This document shows, in pieces, positions 9,772 through 18,842 of a stretch of DNA of 61,553 bases (its first letter is position 1; every line of letters begins with the position of its first letter). The notes beneath the pieces were generated by a model. The model searched no databases. It was not told where the DNA came from and was given only the letters and a program-made list of their open reading frames with translations. The position numbers were made by a program, and so were the translations under genes. The stretch is from Sphingobacterium thalpophilum (GTDB taxonomy: Bacteria; Bacteroidota; Bacteroidia; Sphingobacteriales; Sphingobacteriaceae). Where the stretch lies: assembly GCA_945878525.1 (NCBI GenBank), contig CAMCTU010000003.1:1-61553 (forward strand), written 5' to 3'.

Positions 9772-10056
9772 TTAACTGGAAATCAAACTCCAGGCTTCTG
9801 CGCTTTCAGAAAACATAGGCTTTACTTTAGACCAGGTATTTTTAAAGATGTAGGATTCTCTGTAAGCATTAAGATTCTCCTCGGTATGCCAAAAACTTAA
9901 CGTAAAAAAAATGCATTCATTGTTCAAATCCTTCATTAAATCTACACCATTACATCCATCAAAAGCACGAATTTGTTTTTGATAGGTCGTGAAGATCTCC
10001 ATAAAAACATCAATATTTTCAGGCTTAAAGGTCATTTTAACTATTCTGGTGATCAT
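9772..10056 (-). CDS. Antibiotic biosynthesis monooxygenase (ABM) fold protein
   Basis: 94 residues forming one dimeric ferredoxin-like ABM domain: an opening strand (ITRIVKMTFKPENID), a helix ending near the FDGCNGVDLM strand, and the closing helix YIFKNTWSKVKPMFSE followed by AEAW. Family members include cofactor-free monooxygenases, haem-degrading enzymes and many small proteins of unknown activity. None of the catalytic sets that define IsdG-type haem oxygenases is evident, so no reaction is assigned. Its start overlaps the end of the SAM hydrolase gene by 4 bp (ATGA), which implies translational coupling, and the pseudogene at 9225-9760 follows 11 bp later. Confidence 0.82.
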   Translation of the reverse strand: MITRIVKMTFKPENIDVFMEIFTTYQKQIRAFDGCNGVDLMKDLNNECIFFTLSFWHTEENLNAYRESYIFKNTWSKVKPMFSESAEAWSLISS

Positions 10057-10832
10057 GATTTGAATTCAATTCTTACAATATCATTCAGATTTAGTCCGAG
10101 TAAACCACTTGCATTTCCCTTATTTATGGCTATTTCAAGATGATTACTTATGCCAAAAAGGCAAAGCTTTTCACCTTCAGGTACTTCATTGTAGTGCCAG
10201 CTCAACTGAGATATTGACTCATTCCTTTTGAAGTAAAGTGTAAAACTTCGGTTATTCTGAACTTTGGTAAATAGTTCCTTGGTGATATTTGTAATAATAT
10301 TTTGAAAAGAGTCAATATAAATCACACTTCCTCTTATAATATCCTTTTCGATCACAGGCTGAAGGGTCATCTTTTCTTCTATTCCCGTTACTGGAATTCC
10401 TATATCCTGCAATTTTCCTCCTTTGGCTAGATGACTCGCAGCTTTAGGGAAAATATCTGATAGGGGAAAATGTAAATACTTCAAATCCTGAATAATATTT
10501 AGCTCTACAATTTCTGAAGGCACTTCATCAAATAGCAATGAAAAAATTCCATTGTCTGAACCCACAAAATAATGGTCACGATATTTTAACGCCAGATATT
10601 TAGTTTTCTCATTAAATACAGAATCTATACCAATAAGATGAACCGTTCCTTTTGGATAGTAATGGAAAGAATTCTTTAAAATGAAAGCAGCCTGAGGAAT
10701 ATTAAAAGCCGAAACATCATGACTGATATCCACAATATTGGCTTCAGCAAACTGACTAAGGATACTTCCTTTCAGGGCAGCCTGATAAAAATCTTTATAC
10801 CCTAAATCAGTAGTTAAAGTAATTATTGCCAT
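10053..10832 (-). CDS. S-adenosyl-L-methionine hydrolase (adenosine-forming), DUF62 family
   Basis: 259 residues. The N-terminus ITLTTDLGYKDFYQAALKGS carries the family Asp motif. It is followed by DISHDVSAFNIPQAAFILKN and by FVGSDNGIFSLLF, the SDNG motif that binds the adenosyl moiety. The C-terminal beta-barrel domain (LFGISNHLEIAINKGNASGL) is also present. Characterised relatives (fluorinase/chlorinase/DUF62 superfamily) in housekeeping bacteria split SAM with water to adenosine and methionine; the chlorinase-specific insert is not seen. It is divergent from phoH with 106 bp between starts. It is first in an operon with the ABM protein and the decayed gene. Confidence 0.88.
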   Translation of the reverse strand: MAIITLTTDLGYKDFYQAALKGSILSQFAEANIVDISHDVSAFNIPQAAFILKNSFHYYPKGTVHLIGIDSVFNEKTKYLALKYRDHYFVGSDNGIFSLLFDEVPSEIVELNIIQDLKYLHFPLSDIFPKAASHLAKGGKLQDIGIPVTGIEEKMTLQPVIEKDIIRGSVIYIDSFQNIITNITKELFTKVQNNRSFTLYFKRNESISQLSWHYNEVPEGEKLCLFGISNHLEIAINKGNASGLLGLNLNDIVRIEFKS

Positions 10833-10938
10833 TTAAAATGTGAATATTTATTGTTATTCTTGCGTAGATAATAATGCTACAAATATTGAATTTTAATCTC
10901 AAATAATTACCCTCTGCCGTACCAAAAATAAGCATAAC

Positions 10939-11901
10939 TTGAACGAACTGAATCTGATCATCGAAAATGTTGACCCTGTTGTAATATGGGGATCAAACAA
11001 CGAGTATTTTGAAATATTCAAAAAAAAATTCCCAAAAGTTAAAATTGTAGCCAGAGGCAATGAGGTCAAGGTACTTGGTGATGAAAAAGAGCTGAAAATC
11101 TTTTCACAGAAATTTCAGGATATAATCAATCATATCGATAAATTCCAAATACTCACTCTTAGTAATCTTGAGCAGCTCTTAGGAACAAGTATAGAAATAA
11201 TAACAGATTCTGAAAGTGCAACTTCCAAAAGTGGTGCAGGAGCTGAGGCAATCGTATTTGGACCAAATGGTATCGTTGTAAAGGCCCGGACCGCTAACCA
11301 GCGTAAAATGGTTGAAAGTATCATCAAAAATGATATCATTTTTGCAATCGGACCCGCTGGAACAGGCAAAACTTATACAGCAGTAGCTTTAGCCGTTAGA
11401 GCCCTGAAAAATAAAGAGATAAAGCGAATTATATTAACAAGACCTGCAGTTGAAGCAGGGGAGAATCTGGGTTTTCTTCCGGGTGATCTTAAGGAAAAAA
11501 TTGATCCATATCTACGCCCACTTTATGATGCCCTAGATGATATGATTCCAGCAGACAAACTAAAAGTTTTTCTTGAAAACAGAACTATTGAAATAGCTCC
11601 ACTTGCATTTATGCGTGGAAGAACGCTCGATAACTGTTTTGTGATACTTGATGAAGCTCAAAATGCTACCGATCTTCAATTAAAAATGTTCCTGACCCGT
11701 ATGGGTCCAACTGCTAAATTTATCGTCACTGGTGATGTGACTCAGATTGATTTACCAAGAAAGCAACAATCTGGTCTGAATACAGCGTTAAGAATTCTTG
11801 GAGAAATCAAAGGTATAGATATTATCTATCTGAATGGAGATGACGTGGTAAGACACAAACTCGTTAAAAATATTTTGAGAGCCTACGGGGACATACAATA
11901 A
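10939..11901 (+). CDS. phoH: PhoH-like ATPase
   Basis: 320 residues. A small N-terminal region (residues 1-75, KH-like IVARGNEVKVLGDEKEL) precedes a P-loop NTPase with Walker A GPAGTGKT at 138-145, Walker B CFVILDEAQNAT and the sensor region FIVTGDVTQIDLP. PhoH proteins are cytoplasmic ATPases associated with RNA metabolism and ribosome maturation (often near ybeY and RNases). Here RNase Z lies three genes downstream. The start is the TTG at 10939; no better-placed in-frame ATG precedes the conserved N-terminus. purC follows 61 bp later. Confidence 0.92.
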   Translation: MNELNLIIENVDPVVIWGSNNEYFEIFKKKFPKVKIVARGNEVKVLGDEKELKIFSQKFQDIINHIDKFQILTLSNLEQLLGTSIEIITDSESATSKSGAGAEAIVFGPNGIVVKARTANQRKMVESIIKNDIIFAIGPAGTGKTYTAVALAVRALKNKEIKRIILTRPAVEAGENLGFLPGDLKEKIDPYLRPLYDALDDMIPADKLKVFLENRTIEIAPLAFMRGRTLDNCFVILDEAQNATDLQLKMFLTRMGPTAKFIVTGDVTQIDLPRKQQSGLNTALRILGEIKGIDIIYLNGDDVVRHKLVKNILRAYGDIQ

Positions 11902-11962
11902 TAGTAACTCTCAACAAGATCTAATTCTCAGATTTGAAACCAACAGTCAAAAATTTACCTAA

Positions 11963-12910
11963 ATGAGTGCTATAAAAGAAACACACTTTAGTTTGCCTAA
12001 TCAAAGCAAATTTTACAATGGCAAGGTACGGGATGTTTATACTATTAAAGATACACTACTTGTAATGGTAGTCACAGACAGAATATCTGCCTTTGATGTG
12101 GTTCTTCCTGAACCTATACCCTATAAAGGTCAGGTTCTTAATCAAATTGCAGCCAAATTCCTTGCTGCAACTCAGGATATTGTTCCTAATTGGGTCATTG
12201 ATATCCCTGACCCAAATGTTACAATTGGCAAAATATGCGATCCGTTCAAAGTTGAAATGGTGATAAGAGGTTATTTGGCCGGTCATGCATGGCGTGAATA
12301 TCAATCAGGTAAGCGATCTGTTTGCGGAGTTAGTCTTCCGGATGGACTAAAAGAAAATGACAAATTACCTTCACCAATTATTACACCAACCACCAAAGCC
12401 TCTGTTGGACATGATGAGGATATTTCCAGAGAGGAGATTCTAAACAGAGATATTGTTTCTGAAATAGATTACCTTCAATTAGAAAAATATACCCGTGCAT
12501 TGTTCCAGCGAGGGACTGAAATGGCTGCGGATCAAGGATTAATACTGGTTGATACAAAATATGAATTTGGTAAATCCAACGGTAAAATTTATCTTATTGA
12601 TGAAATTCATACCCCGGATTCGTCACGTTATTTTTATAAAAATGGATATGAGGAGCTACAAAAAAATAATGAACCCCAAAAACAGTTATCCAAAGAATTT
12701 GTTCGTAAATGGCTGATTGATAATGGCTTTCAAGGAAAAGAAGACCAATTAATTCCAGAAATGACAAGCGAGTTTGTAAAATCAATTTCTGATAGATATA
12801 TTGAACTGTTTGAACAGATCACAGGCGATAAATTCATAAAACATGATCATTCAAATTCTCTTGAAAGAGTTGAAAGTAACATAATTGATGCTCTTAATAG
12901 GTTGAGTTGA
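11963..12910 (+). CDS. purC: Phosphoribosylaminoimidazole-succinocarboxamide synthase
   Basis: Eighth step of inosine monophosphate synthesis: joins CAIR and aspartate at the expense of ATP to give SAICAR. The 315-residue chain has the SAICAR synthase landmarks: [11 protein letters not shown] (glycine-rich ATP loop), [36 protein letters not shown] and LVDTKYEFG. It is longer than the E. coli enzyme (237 residues), matching the larger subgroup shared with yeast and common in Bacteroidota. No other pur gene lies in the window. It is followed after 41 bp by the STAS gene. Confidence 0.95.
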   Translation: MSAIKETHFSLPNQSKFYNGKVRDVYTIKDTLLVMVVTDRISAFDVVLPEPIPYKGQVLNQIAAKFLAATQDIVPNWVIDIPDPNVTIGKICDPFKVEMVIRGYLAGHAWREYQSGKRSVCGVSLPDGLKENDKLPSPIITPTTKASVGHDEDISREEILNRDIVSEIDYLQLEKYTRALFQRGTEMAADQGLILVDTKYEFGKSNGKIYLIDEIHTPDSSRYFYKNGYEELQKNNEPQKQLSKEFVRKWLIDNGFQGKEDQLIPEMTSEFVKSISDRYIELFEQITGDKFIKHDHSNSLERVESNIIDALNRLS

Positions 12911-12951
12911 TTATTTTGTTATAAATACCTATAATTAATTAACTTTAATAT

Positions 12952-13323
12952 ATGAAATTCACTGTAGATAAACACGAAAAATACGTTTTAATTAAGCTCA
13001 ATGAGAATAAATTAAATAGTTTAATCTCTCCTCAGCTAAAATCTGAGCTTATTCTCAGTAACACCGAAGGCCAGCGAAATATCATTTTGGATCTTTCTAA
13101 TGTTAAATATTCAGATTCCTCAGGTTTGAGCAGCTTATTAGTCGGACATAGAATTTGTAAGAACTCAGATGGAATTTTTATTTTGACAGGAATCAATGAA
13201 AATATTTCCAGATTGATTGCTATTTCACAGCTTGAAAACATTTTCAATGTTGTTGGCTCTGTCGATGAAGGTATTGATCTTATTTTTATGGAAGAAATAG
13301 AAAAGGAACTGAAAAGAAACTAA
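12952..13323 (+). CDS. STAS-domain protein (anti-sigma factor antagonist-like)
   Basis: 123 residues covering a single STAS domain: strand ILDLSNVKYSDSSGLSSLLV contains the Asp55-Ser56-Ser57-Gly58 loop, where SpoIIAA/RsbV relatives are phosphorylated on serine. No partner kinase or sigma factor is in the neighbourhood. Instead it sits between purC and RNase Z (18 bp before the latter), an arrangement that recurs in Bacteroidota, so it may act in a different partner-switching or regulatory role. The C-terminus is acidic/basic (EEIEKELKRN) and not conserved in the family. Confidence 0.85.
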   Translation: MKFTVDKHEKYVLIKLNENKLNSLISPQLKSELILSNTEGQRNIILDLSNVKYSDSSGLSSLLVGHRICKNSDGIFILTGINENISRLIAISQLENIFNVVGSVDEGIDLIFMEEIEKELKRN

Positions 13324-13341
13324 ATATATCCATCACTGCTC

Positions 13342-14253
13342 ATGAAATTTGAAGTTACTATTTTGGGCAGCAGTTCTTCAACCCCGATTTTTAACCGAAA
13401 TCCTTCAGCCCAATTATTGAATGTTAATGAGAAATATATTCTTATTGATTGTGGAGAGGCTACCCAAAATCAACTGCTAAACTTTGGACTAAAGGCTAAT
13501 AGAATAGACCAGATTTTTATCAGTCATTTACATGGCGACCATTACCTTGGTTTGGTCGGTCTCTTATCGTCTCTTCATTTAAACGGTCGTACTAAACCAA
13601 TGGATGTATTTGGACCTGCGGAACTCAAAGAAATCATTGATTTACAATTCAAACATTCACAAACCATAATCAGATATCCAATAAACTTCAGACCAACATC
13701 AGATGACAAGCGCTACAAAATATTTGAAAATTATGATCTTGTAGTAGACAGCTTTCCACTAGATCACCGTATACCCTGTACAGGATTTATATTCACTGAA
13801 AAGCAAAGGCTAAGAAAAATGATCAAATCAAAGATCGATGATTTGTCCATACCTGCAGAAATGATTCCTCTTATAAAAAAAGGACAGAGTTTTAAGGATA
13901 AAAAGGGCAAAATACACTTGTCAGAAGAATTAACTACAGAAGCTGATCAACCAAAAACCTATGCTTATTGTTCTGATACTATTTGCAGCTGGAAATACTT
14001 AAATCACATTTCAAAAGTAGATATGTTATATCATGAAGCTACTTTTATGAATGATATGCTTGATAGGGCAGAGGAGACATTTCATACTACTGCTCTTCAA
14101 GCAGGTGAAATTGCACTAAAAGCTGAGGTGAAAAAACTATTGCTTGGTCATTTTTCCGCCAGATACCGTGATTTGAACCCCTTATTGGAAGAGGCAAAGA
14201 CTGTGTTTCAGGATACATTGCTTGCGGTTGAAGGTGAAACCTTTCAAATTTGA
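13342..14253 (+). CDS. rnz: Ribonuclease Z
   Basis: Zinc endonuclease that removes the 3' trailer from tRNA precursors. 303 residues, the short RNase Z form. The metal motif is SHLHGDH (His62, His64, Asp66, His67), followed by the flexible-arm region near residues 150-190 (KSKIDDLSIPAEMIPLIKKG) that grips the tRNA elbow. Later ligands are in DHRIPCTGF, AYCSDTI, the HEATF segment and LLLGHFSARY. The gene begins 18 bp after the STAS gene and ends 6 bp before the convergent mlaD-like gene. Confidence 0.95.
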   Translation: MKFEVTILGSSSSTPIFNRNPSAQLLNVNEKYILIDCGEATQNQLLNFGLKANRIDQIFISHLHGDHYLGLVGLLSSLHLNGRTKPMDVFGPAELKEIIDLQFKHSQTIIRYPINFRPTSDDKRYKIFENYDLVVDSFPLDHRIPCTGFIFTEKQRLRKMIKSKIDDLSIPAEMIPLIKKGQSFKDKKGKIHLSEELTTEADQPKTYAYCSDTICSWKYLNHISKVDMLYHEATFMNDMLDRAEETFHTTALQAGEIALKAEVKKLLLGHFSARYRDLNPLLEEAKTVFQDTLLAVEGETFQI

Positions 14254-14259
14254 TTAAAT

Positions 14260-15204
14260 TTAATCCTTCATTCCTCCAAAGACTGAAAAACTCACGTAAC
14301 GTTTCGGGTTAGCTTTGAGATCGACCATTAATTTATCAAGATTTGCAGCAGCATTATTTAGATTATTATACATACGCTCATCATTGATTAGTTGTCCTAA
14401 TGTACCGTTTCCGGAATTTACTTTATTGATAACAACCTGTAAATCTGCAACAGCTTTATTTGTTTCTGTCATAGTTTGCGCGAAATTTGCTTTCGCAACA
14501 TCATCGGATATCCTTTCAAAATTATTTACAATTTTGGTAATCGTTGAATTATTGCTTTGAAGATTAGCGGAAATCGACTCGAGATTAGTCATTATTCCGG
14601 ATATCTTCGAACTCTGATTAGACACAAGACCATCAATTGTTAGTGTAGTCTTTTCCAGCGTTTCTAAAGTTCTGGCTATACTTGCAAAACTTCGATCAAA
14701 ATTTCTTTGAAATTCAGGGCTCAAGGTATTATTGACAGATGTTAAAACTGAATCCATTCTGGCGATAATCTGCTCAGCTTTCTTCTGTACAGGCTCCACC
14801 TGATCCATTAAATCTCTTTTCACATTTGCATTTAGTGTATCTCCATCAACAGCGAAATCACTACCATTTCCAAGGTCAAATACAATCGCTTTCCCTCCCA
14901 GAAGATCAGTGCTTTCTAACTTTGCGATGGTATTTTTTGGGATTCCGTATTCAGGATTAACTTTGAACTGAACAAGTATCCGACCATCAGGCTGAAGCGT
15001 TAGGTCTGATACACGACCAATTTGATATCCATTTACAAGTACAGGTTTTGATACAGTCAAACCGTCAACCCTTGTATAAATGGCATAAAACTCATTTTCA
15101 CGGGAAAACACATCATTACCCTTAAGGAAGCTATAACCTACAATTAAAACAGTTATGGCAACCGCGGCCAGGACGCCTACTTTAGTTTCGTTTGTGATTT
15201 TCAT
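14260..15204 (-). CDS. MlaD/MCE-domain lipid transport protein
   Basis: 314 residues. One N-terminal membrane helix (VGVLAAVAITVLIVGYSFL) is followed by a single MCE domain (residues about 35-115: FYAIYTRVDGLTVSKPVLVNG, split here; YQIGRVSDLTL). A long helical, Asn/Ser-rich C-terminal region follows that is likely coiled coil. MCE proteins form hexameric rings on the inner membrane that carry phospholipid between inner and outer membranes with MlaE/MlaF; neither of those is in the window. The amidase gene lies 95 bp upstream on the same strand, giving an envelope gene pair. Confidence 0.88.
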   Translation of the reverse strand: MKITNETKVGVLAAVAITVLIVGYSFLKGNDVFSRENEFYAIYTRVDGLTVSKPVLVNGYQIGRVSDLTLQPDGRILVQFKVNPEYGIPKNTIAKLESTDLLGGKAIVFDLGNGSDFAVDGDTLNANVKRDLMDQVEPVQKKAEQIIARMDSVLTSVNNTLSPEFQRNFDRSFASIARTLETLEKTTLTIDGLVSNQSSKISGIMTNLESISANLQSNNSTITKIVNNFERISDDVAKANFAQTMTETNKAVADLQVVINKVNSGNGTLGQLINDERMYNNLNNAAANLDKLMVDLKANPKRYVSFSVFGGMKD

Positions 15205-15299
15205 TAATTTTTTATTGTTTAACCTTAATTAAGACAATTAGGTCATTTAATTTCATTCAGATAATTAAAATTTCAAAATAATTATTTGTAAAACATTAA

Positions 15300-16181
15300 T
15301 CATTCAAGCTCAGCCTGTTTTTTATAAGTCTGAATTGCTTTTAATAAATTTCCAACAATTTCATTTTGCCCTAATTCAGAATTCATGTACTCTTCCTCCT
15401 CAGGATTAGAAACAAAGCCGATTTCTGTGAGAACTGCAGGCATACCAGCCTTTGCTAGTACTGCCAGACTTTGTTCTTTCACTCCTCTGTCAATCCTTCC
15501 ACTCAGAATATACTCATCCTGCATAAAAGATGCCAGCTTTATACTTTGTTCCCTGAAAGCATTTTTCATCAAAGATAATAGAATTATGCTTTCGGGATCT
15601 TTGGGATCATAGCCTTCATAATTGTCCTTATAATCTTTCTCGAGCAGGATTGATTCATTTTCACGCATAACTACGTCCTGTTCATCCAATCGTCCAAAAC
15701 CTGAAACAAAGGTTTCTACACCTTTTGTAGATGTACTTTGCACTGTCTTATAAATAGGAACTCGCCGTCCACGGCTGTCTTTCCGATATCCACTAATTAC
15801 TCTTTTTATTGGCATGGAATTACAATGGATAGAAATGAATAAGTCTGCTTTATTACGATTAGCGATACCAATGCGCTCATAAAGCGGAACAAATACATCA
15901 GTAGTACGCGTATATTTTACTTTAACGTCTTTTATATTCTCTTCAATTGCTTTACCTAAGCGAAGAGCTACCTGAAGGGCTACATCTTTTTCCCTTGAAA
16001 AAAGTCCCTTAGTTGCGCCATCATCGCCCCCATGTCCTGCATCAACAACAATAGTTTTTATCCTATATGGGGTATCACTAATAGATTTACCAGAGGTGAA
16101 TTGACAAGAGAAAATAAGGACTGCAAGTAAAACGTTAAGGAATCTTATCAATGCTATATTTTTGATTAATTTTGAGCGCAT
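15300..16181 (-). CDS. N-acetylmuramoyl-L-alanine amidase (Amidase_3)
   Basis: Cleaves the amide bond between N-acetylmuramic acid and the stem peptide in peptidoglycan. It contains the zinc motifs VVDAGHGGDDGA, the glutamate-bearing REKDV, SIHCNS, and the catalytic glutamate segment LTEIGFVSNPEEE. An N-terminal hydrophobic segment (IALIRFLNVLLAVLIFSC) is a signal peptide or a weak lipoprotein signal. I place the start at the Met of MRSKLIKN (16181). The frame is open to 16217, but a -7 box TATTTTTG lies at 16199-16206, so the upstream codons are probably untranscribed. mlaD follows. The gene is divergent from lptD with about 40 bp between starts. Confidence 0.9.
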   Translation of the reverse strand: MRSKLIKNIALIRFLNVLLAVLIFSCQFTSGKSISDTPYRIKTIVVDAGHGGDDGATKGLFSREKDVALQVALRLGKAIEENIKDVKVKYTRTTDVFVPLYERIGIANRNKADLFISIHCNSMPIKRVISGYRKDSRGRRVPIYKTVQSTSTKGVETFVSGFGRLDEQDVVMRENESILLEKDYKDNYEGYDPKDPESIILLSLMKNAFREQSIKLASFMQDEYILSGRIDRGVKEQSLAVLAKAGMPAVLTEIGFVSNPEEEEYMNSELGQNEIVGNLLKAIQTYKKQAELE

Positions 16182-16198
16182 ATTATTATCTGTCATTG

Positions 16199-16206
16199 CA
16201 AAAATA
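16199..16206 (-). promoter_or_regulatory. -7 promoter box for the amidase/mlaD transcript
   Basis: TATTTTTG on the minus strand, fitting TAnnTTTG. It predicts a transcript start about 14 nt before the MRSK start codon and excludes the longer N-terminus. It sits inside the 41-bp divergent region shared with lptD. Confidence 0.45.
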
Positions 16207-16222
16207 GTATTCATCATCGAAT

Positions 16223-18841
16223 TTGAAATTTATTAAATCCATTTTTATCTATTTTTTTGCAGCTATTTTTATTGCTGTATGCATAATTGGGTCTGTATTT
16301 GCTCAGCAACCGGTTCTGAGAGCTGATAACGCTTCTCAGGATACAACATTGCGTTCTGCAAGTTTAAAAACAGATACTTTAACAAAAAAAATAAACAGTA
16401 AAGGATCATTAACATCTAAAGTAACCTATGGAGCAGTAGATTCAACCATCTTCGACATGAAAAACAATATAGTCTTTTTGTATGGAAATGCCAGGATAAA
16501 ATACGAAGATTTTGAGATCGAAGCAGACTATATCCGCCTTGATCAGAAGAATAACAGCATTTTTGCAAAAGGAAGAATTAATCCTGTCAATAAAAGATAT
16601 ACCGGCAAACCATTGGTAATTCAGGGAGCTGAGCCACCATTGAGTACAGATTCTTTATTTTTTAATTATAAAACCAAAAAAGGTAAGTCCTTCGGAATTT
16701 TTACAGATGTTGAAGGTGGCTTTCTTCAGGCCCAACAGTTTAAAAAGAACCAATATGATGAAGGTTTTTTCAGGAAGGGTATCTACAGTACCTGTAATTT
16801 ACCACATCCACATTTCGGTATTCACATTAGAAGGGGAATTGCAACCGATAAGCAAATCATTACCGGACCCGCTTACCTGGTAATAGAAGATGTACCGCTG
16901 CCTCTTGGTGTTCCCTTTGGATTTTTTCCAAAACCCAATAAACGATCCGGAGGTTTATTATTTCCAACTTTCGGAGAAGATACCCGAGGGTTTTTTATGC
17001 GTGATCTGGGGTATTATCTGGGTTTGAGCGACTATTGGGATCTTTCAACAAGAGGTACATTATATTCTAAAGGATCCTATGAATTGGGAACTTCTGCACG
17101 CTATCGAAAGAATTATAAGTATGATGGAGGTTTGAATTTCAGATTCGCATCAACAAAAAATGGTGTAGAAGGCACACCATCCTTCAAAACCCCCAATAAA
17201 GACTTTAACTTAACATGGAATCATTCGCAAAGTCCTTTAGCAAATCCAGGTACAACTTTTAGTGCATCAGTAAATGCAGGTACCGGTTCATATTTTCAGA
17301 ATACCGGAGCAGCGGGTACCTATAACCCTACAGAAATAGCAAGAAATACTCTTTCTTCAAGTATTAGCTATGGCAAAGTTTTTGGGAATGGATTATTTAA
17401 TTTTTCATCAAGTCTTTCACATTCACAGGATATTGAACAGCAAACAGTCTTTTTAGACCTTCCGCGTTTCAGTTTAAACATGACAACTCTAAGTCCGTTT
17501 GATTCAAAAGACAGGGCAGGGGAACAGAAATGGTATCAAAGGCTTAATATTGGATACAGTATGCAGGGAAGTAATTCGATTAACACAAAAGAGTACGATT
17601 TGTTTAAAAAGGAATCATTAAGAGACTTTAGAAACGGAATTCAGCATGATATTCCCGTTAGCTTATCTCTTAATATATTGAAATATTTTCAGTTTAATTC
17701 CGGAATGCAGTATAGTGAAAAATGGTACCTGCAAACCTTAAGGAAAAGACTGGATCCGGTTGCCTCAGGCTTTACACAGGTTGCCGATACAGTTCAAGGC
17801 TTTAGCAGGGTGTATGACTACAACCTAAATACAGGTTTAGCAACTAAACTCTACGGGAAATTCAATTTTAAAAAAGGAAACCTAATGGCTTTACGTCATA
17901 TCATTACTCCTTCAGTCAATTTCAACTACCGGCCTGATTTCGGTTCTGACCGATATGGCTATTTTCGAAATCTTCGGGGAGATACCTCAACCATCAAAAC
18001 GAGGTATTCAATTTATGAAAATGCTGTTTTTGGCTCACCATCAGCGGGAAGGGTAGCAGGAATTGGTTTTAGTTTTGATAACAATATAGAGGCTAAGGTT
18101 AAATCTACCGCAGATTCATCCAAGAATTCAATCAATATTCCCATTTTACAAAGCCTAACCTTTTCAGGAAACTATAATTTCGCTGCTGAAAATTTCAAAC
18201 TATCTACCATAGGATTCTCAGGAAGGACAGCATTCTTTAAAGAAAAAATCGGATTAAATTTTTTCGGAACTCTTGATCCCTATACCTTGAATGAGGATGG
18301 CAATAGAATTGATGAATTTTCTTTAAAATCGGGTAAAATTGCCAGGCTAACTAACTTCGGACTCTCAACTGATTTTAGCTTTAATTCAGATGCTGCCAAA
18401 AATAGAAATGAAAATCTGACCCAGATCGATAAAACAAAACAAAACTTAACTTTGAGGCAACAAGAAGAATTAAATGCAATTAGCAGAGATCCCAATGCTT
18501 TTGTGGATTTTAATATACCCTGGAACATTAGTGCTGCTTACAGTTTTAATTATTCAAAAAATGGGTTACAATCCAACATTTCAAATACACTTAATTTCTT
18601 TGGAGATGTCAATGTAACTCCTAAATGGAAGGTACAATACACTTCGGGTTACGATTTTCAAGCAAATAGACTTAGCTTAACACAATTTTCAATTTACCGT
18701 GACCTGCATTGTTGGGATCTCTCATTCAGATGGTCACCAATTGGAAATAATAAATTCTATACCGTTGATTTGAGAGTTAAAGCTTCAATTCTTCAAGATC
18801 TAAAACTGAGTAAACGCCGGGACTCCTGGAACAACTTTTAA
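16223..18841 (+). CDS. lptD: LPS-assembly outer-membrane protein LptD-like
   Basis: 872 residues. The signal peptide (hydrophobic IYFFAAIFIAVCIIGSVFAQ) is followed by an OstA/LptA-type beta-jellyroll (residues about 65-190: TIFDMKNNIVFLYGNARIKY, FEIEADYIRLDQ, IFAKGRINP) and then a long strand-rich region with many aromatic residues ending in a barrel. LptD inserts lipopolysaccharide in the outer leaflet with lipoprotein LptE. The gene starts at TTG 16223; an in-frame TAG lies at 16205 and no ATG is available before the signal peptide. cinA follows one base after the stop codon. Confidence 0.88.
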   Translation: MKFIKSIFIYFFAAIFIAVCIIGSVFAQQPVLRADNASQDTTLRSASLKTDTLTKKINSKGSLTSKVTYGAVDSTIFDMKNNIVFLYGNARIKYEDFEIEADYIRLDQKNNSIFAKGRINPVNKRYTGKPLVIQGAEPPLSTDSLFFNYKTKKGKSFGIFTDVEGGFLQAQQFKKNQYDEGFFRKGIYSTCNLPHPHFGIHIRRGIATDKQIITGPAYLVIEDVPLPLGVPFGFFPKPNKRSGGLLFPTFGEDTRGFFMRDLGYYLGLSDYWDLSTRGTLYSKGSYELGTSARYRKNYKYDGGLNFRFASTKNGVEGTPSFKTPNKDFNLTWNHSQSPLANPGTTFSASVNAGTGSYFQNTGAAGTYNPTEIARNTLSSSISYGKVFGNGLFNFSSSLSHSQDIEQQTVFLDLPRFSLNMTTLSPFDSKDRAGEQKWYQRLNIGYSMQGSNSINTKEYDLFKKESLRDFRNGIQHDIPVSLSLNILKYFQFNSGMQYSEKWYLQTLRKRLDPVASGFTQVADTVQGFSRVYDYNLNTGLATKLYGKFNFKKGNLMALRHIITPSVNFNYRPDFGSDRYGYFRNLRGDTSTIKTRYSIYENAVFGSPSAGRVAGIGFSFDNNIEAKVKSTADSSKNSINIPILQSLTFSGNYNFAAENFKLSTIGFSGRTAFFKEKIGLNFFGTLDPYTLNEDGNRIDEFSLKSGKIARLTNFGLSTDFSFNSDAAKNRNENLTQIDKTKQNLTLRQQEELNAISRDPNAFVDFNIPWNISAAYSFNYSKNGLQSNISNTLNFFGDVNVTPKWKVQYTSGYDFQANRLSLTQFSIYRDLHCWDLSFRWSPIGNNKFYTVDLRVKASILQDLKLSKRRDSWNNF

Positions 18842-18842
18842 C

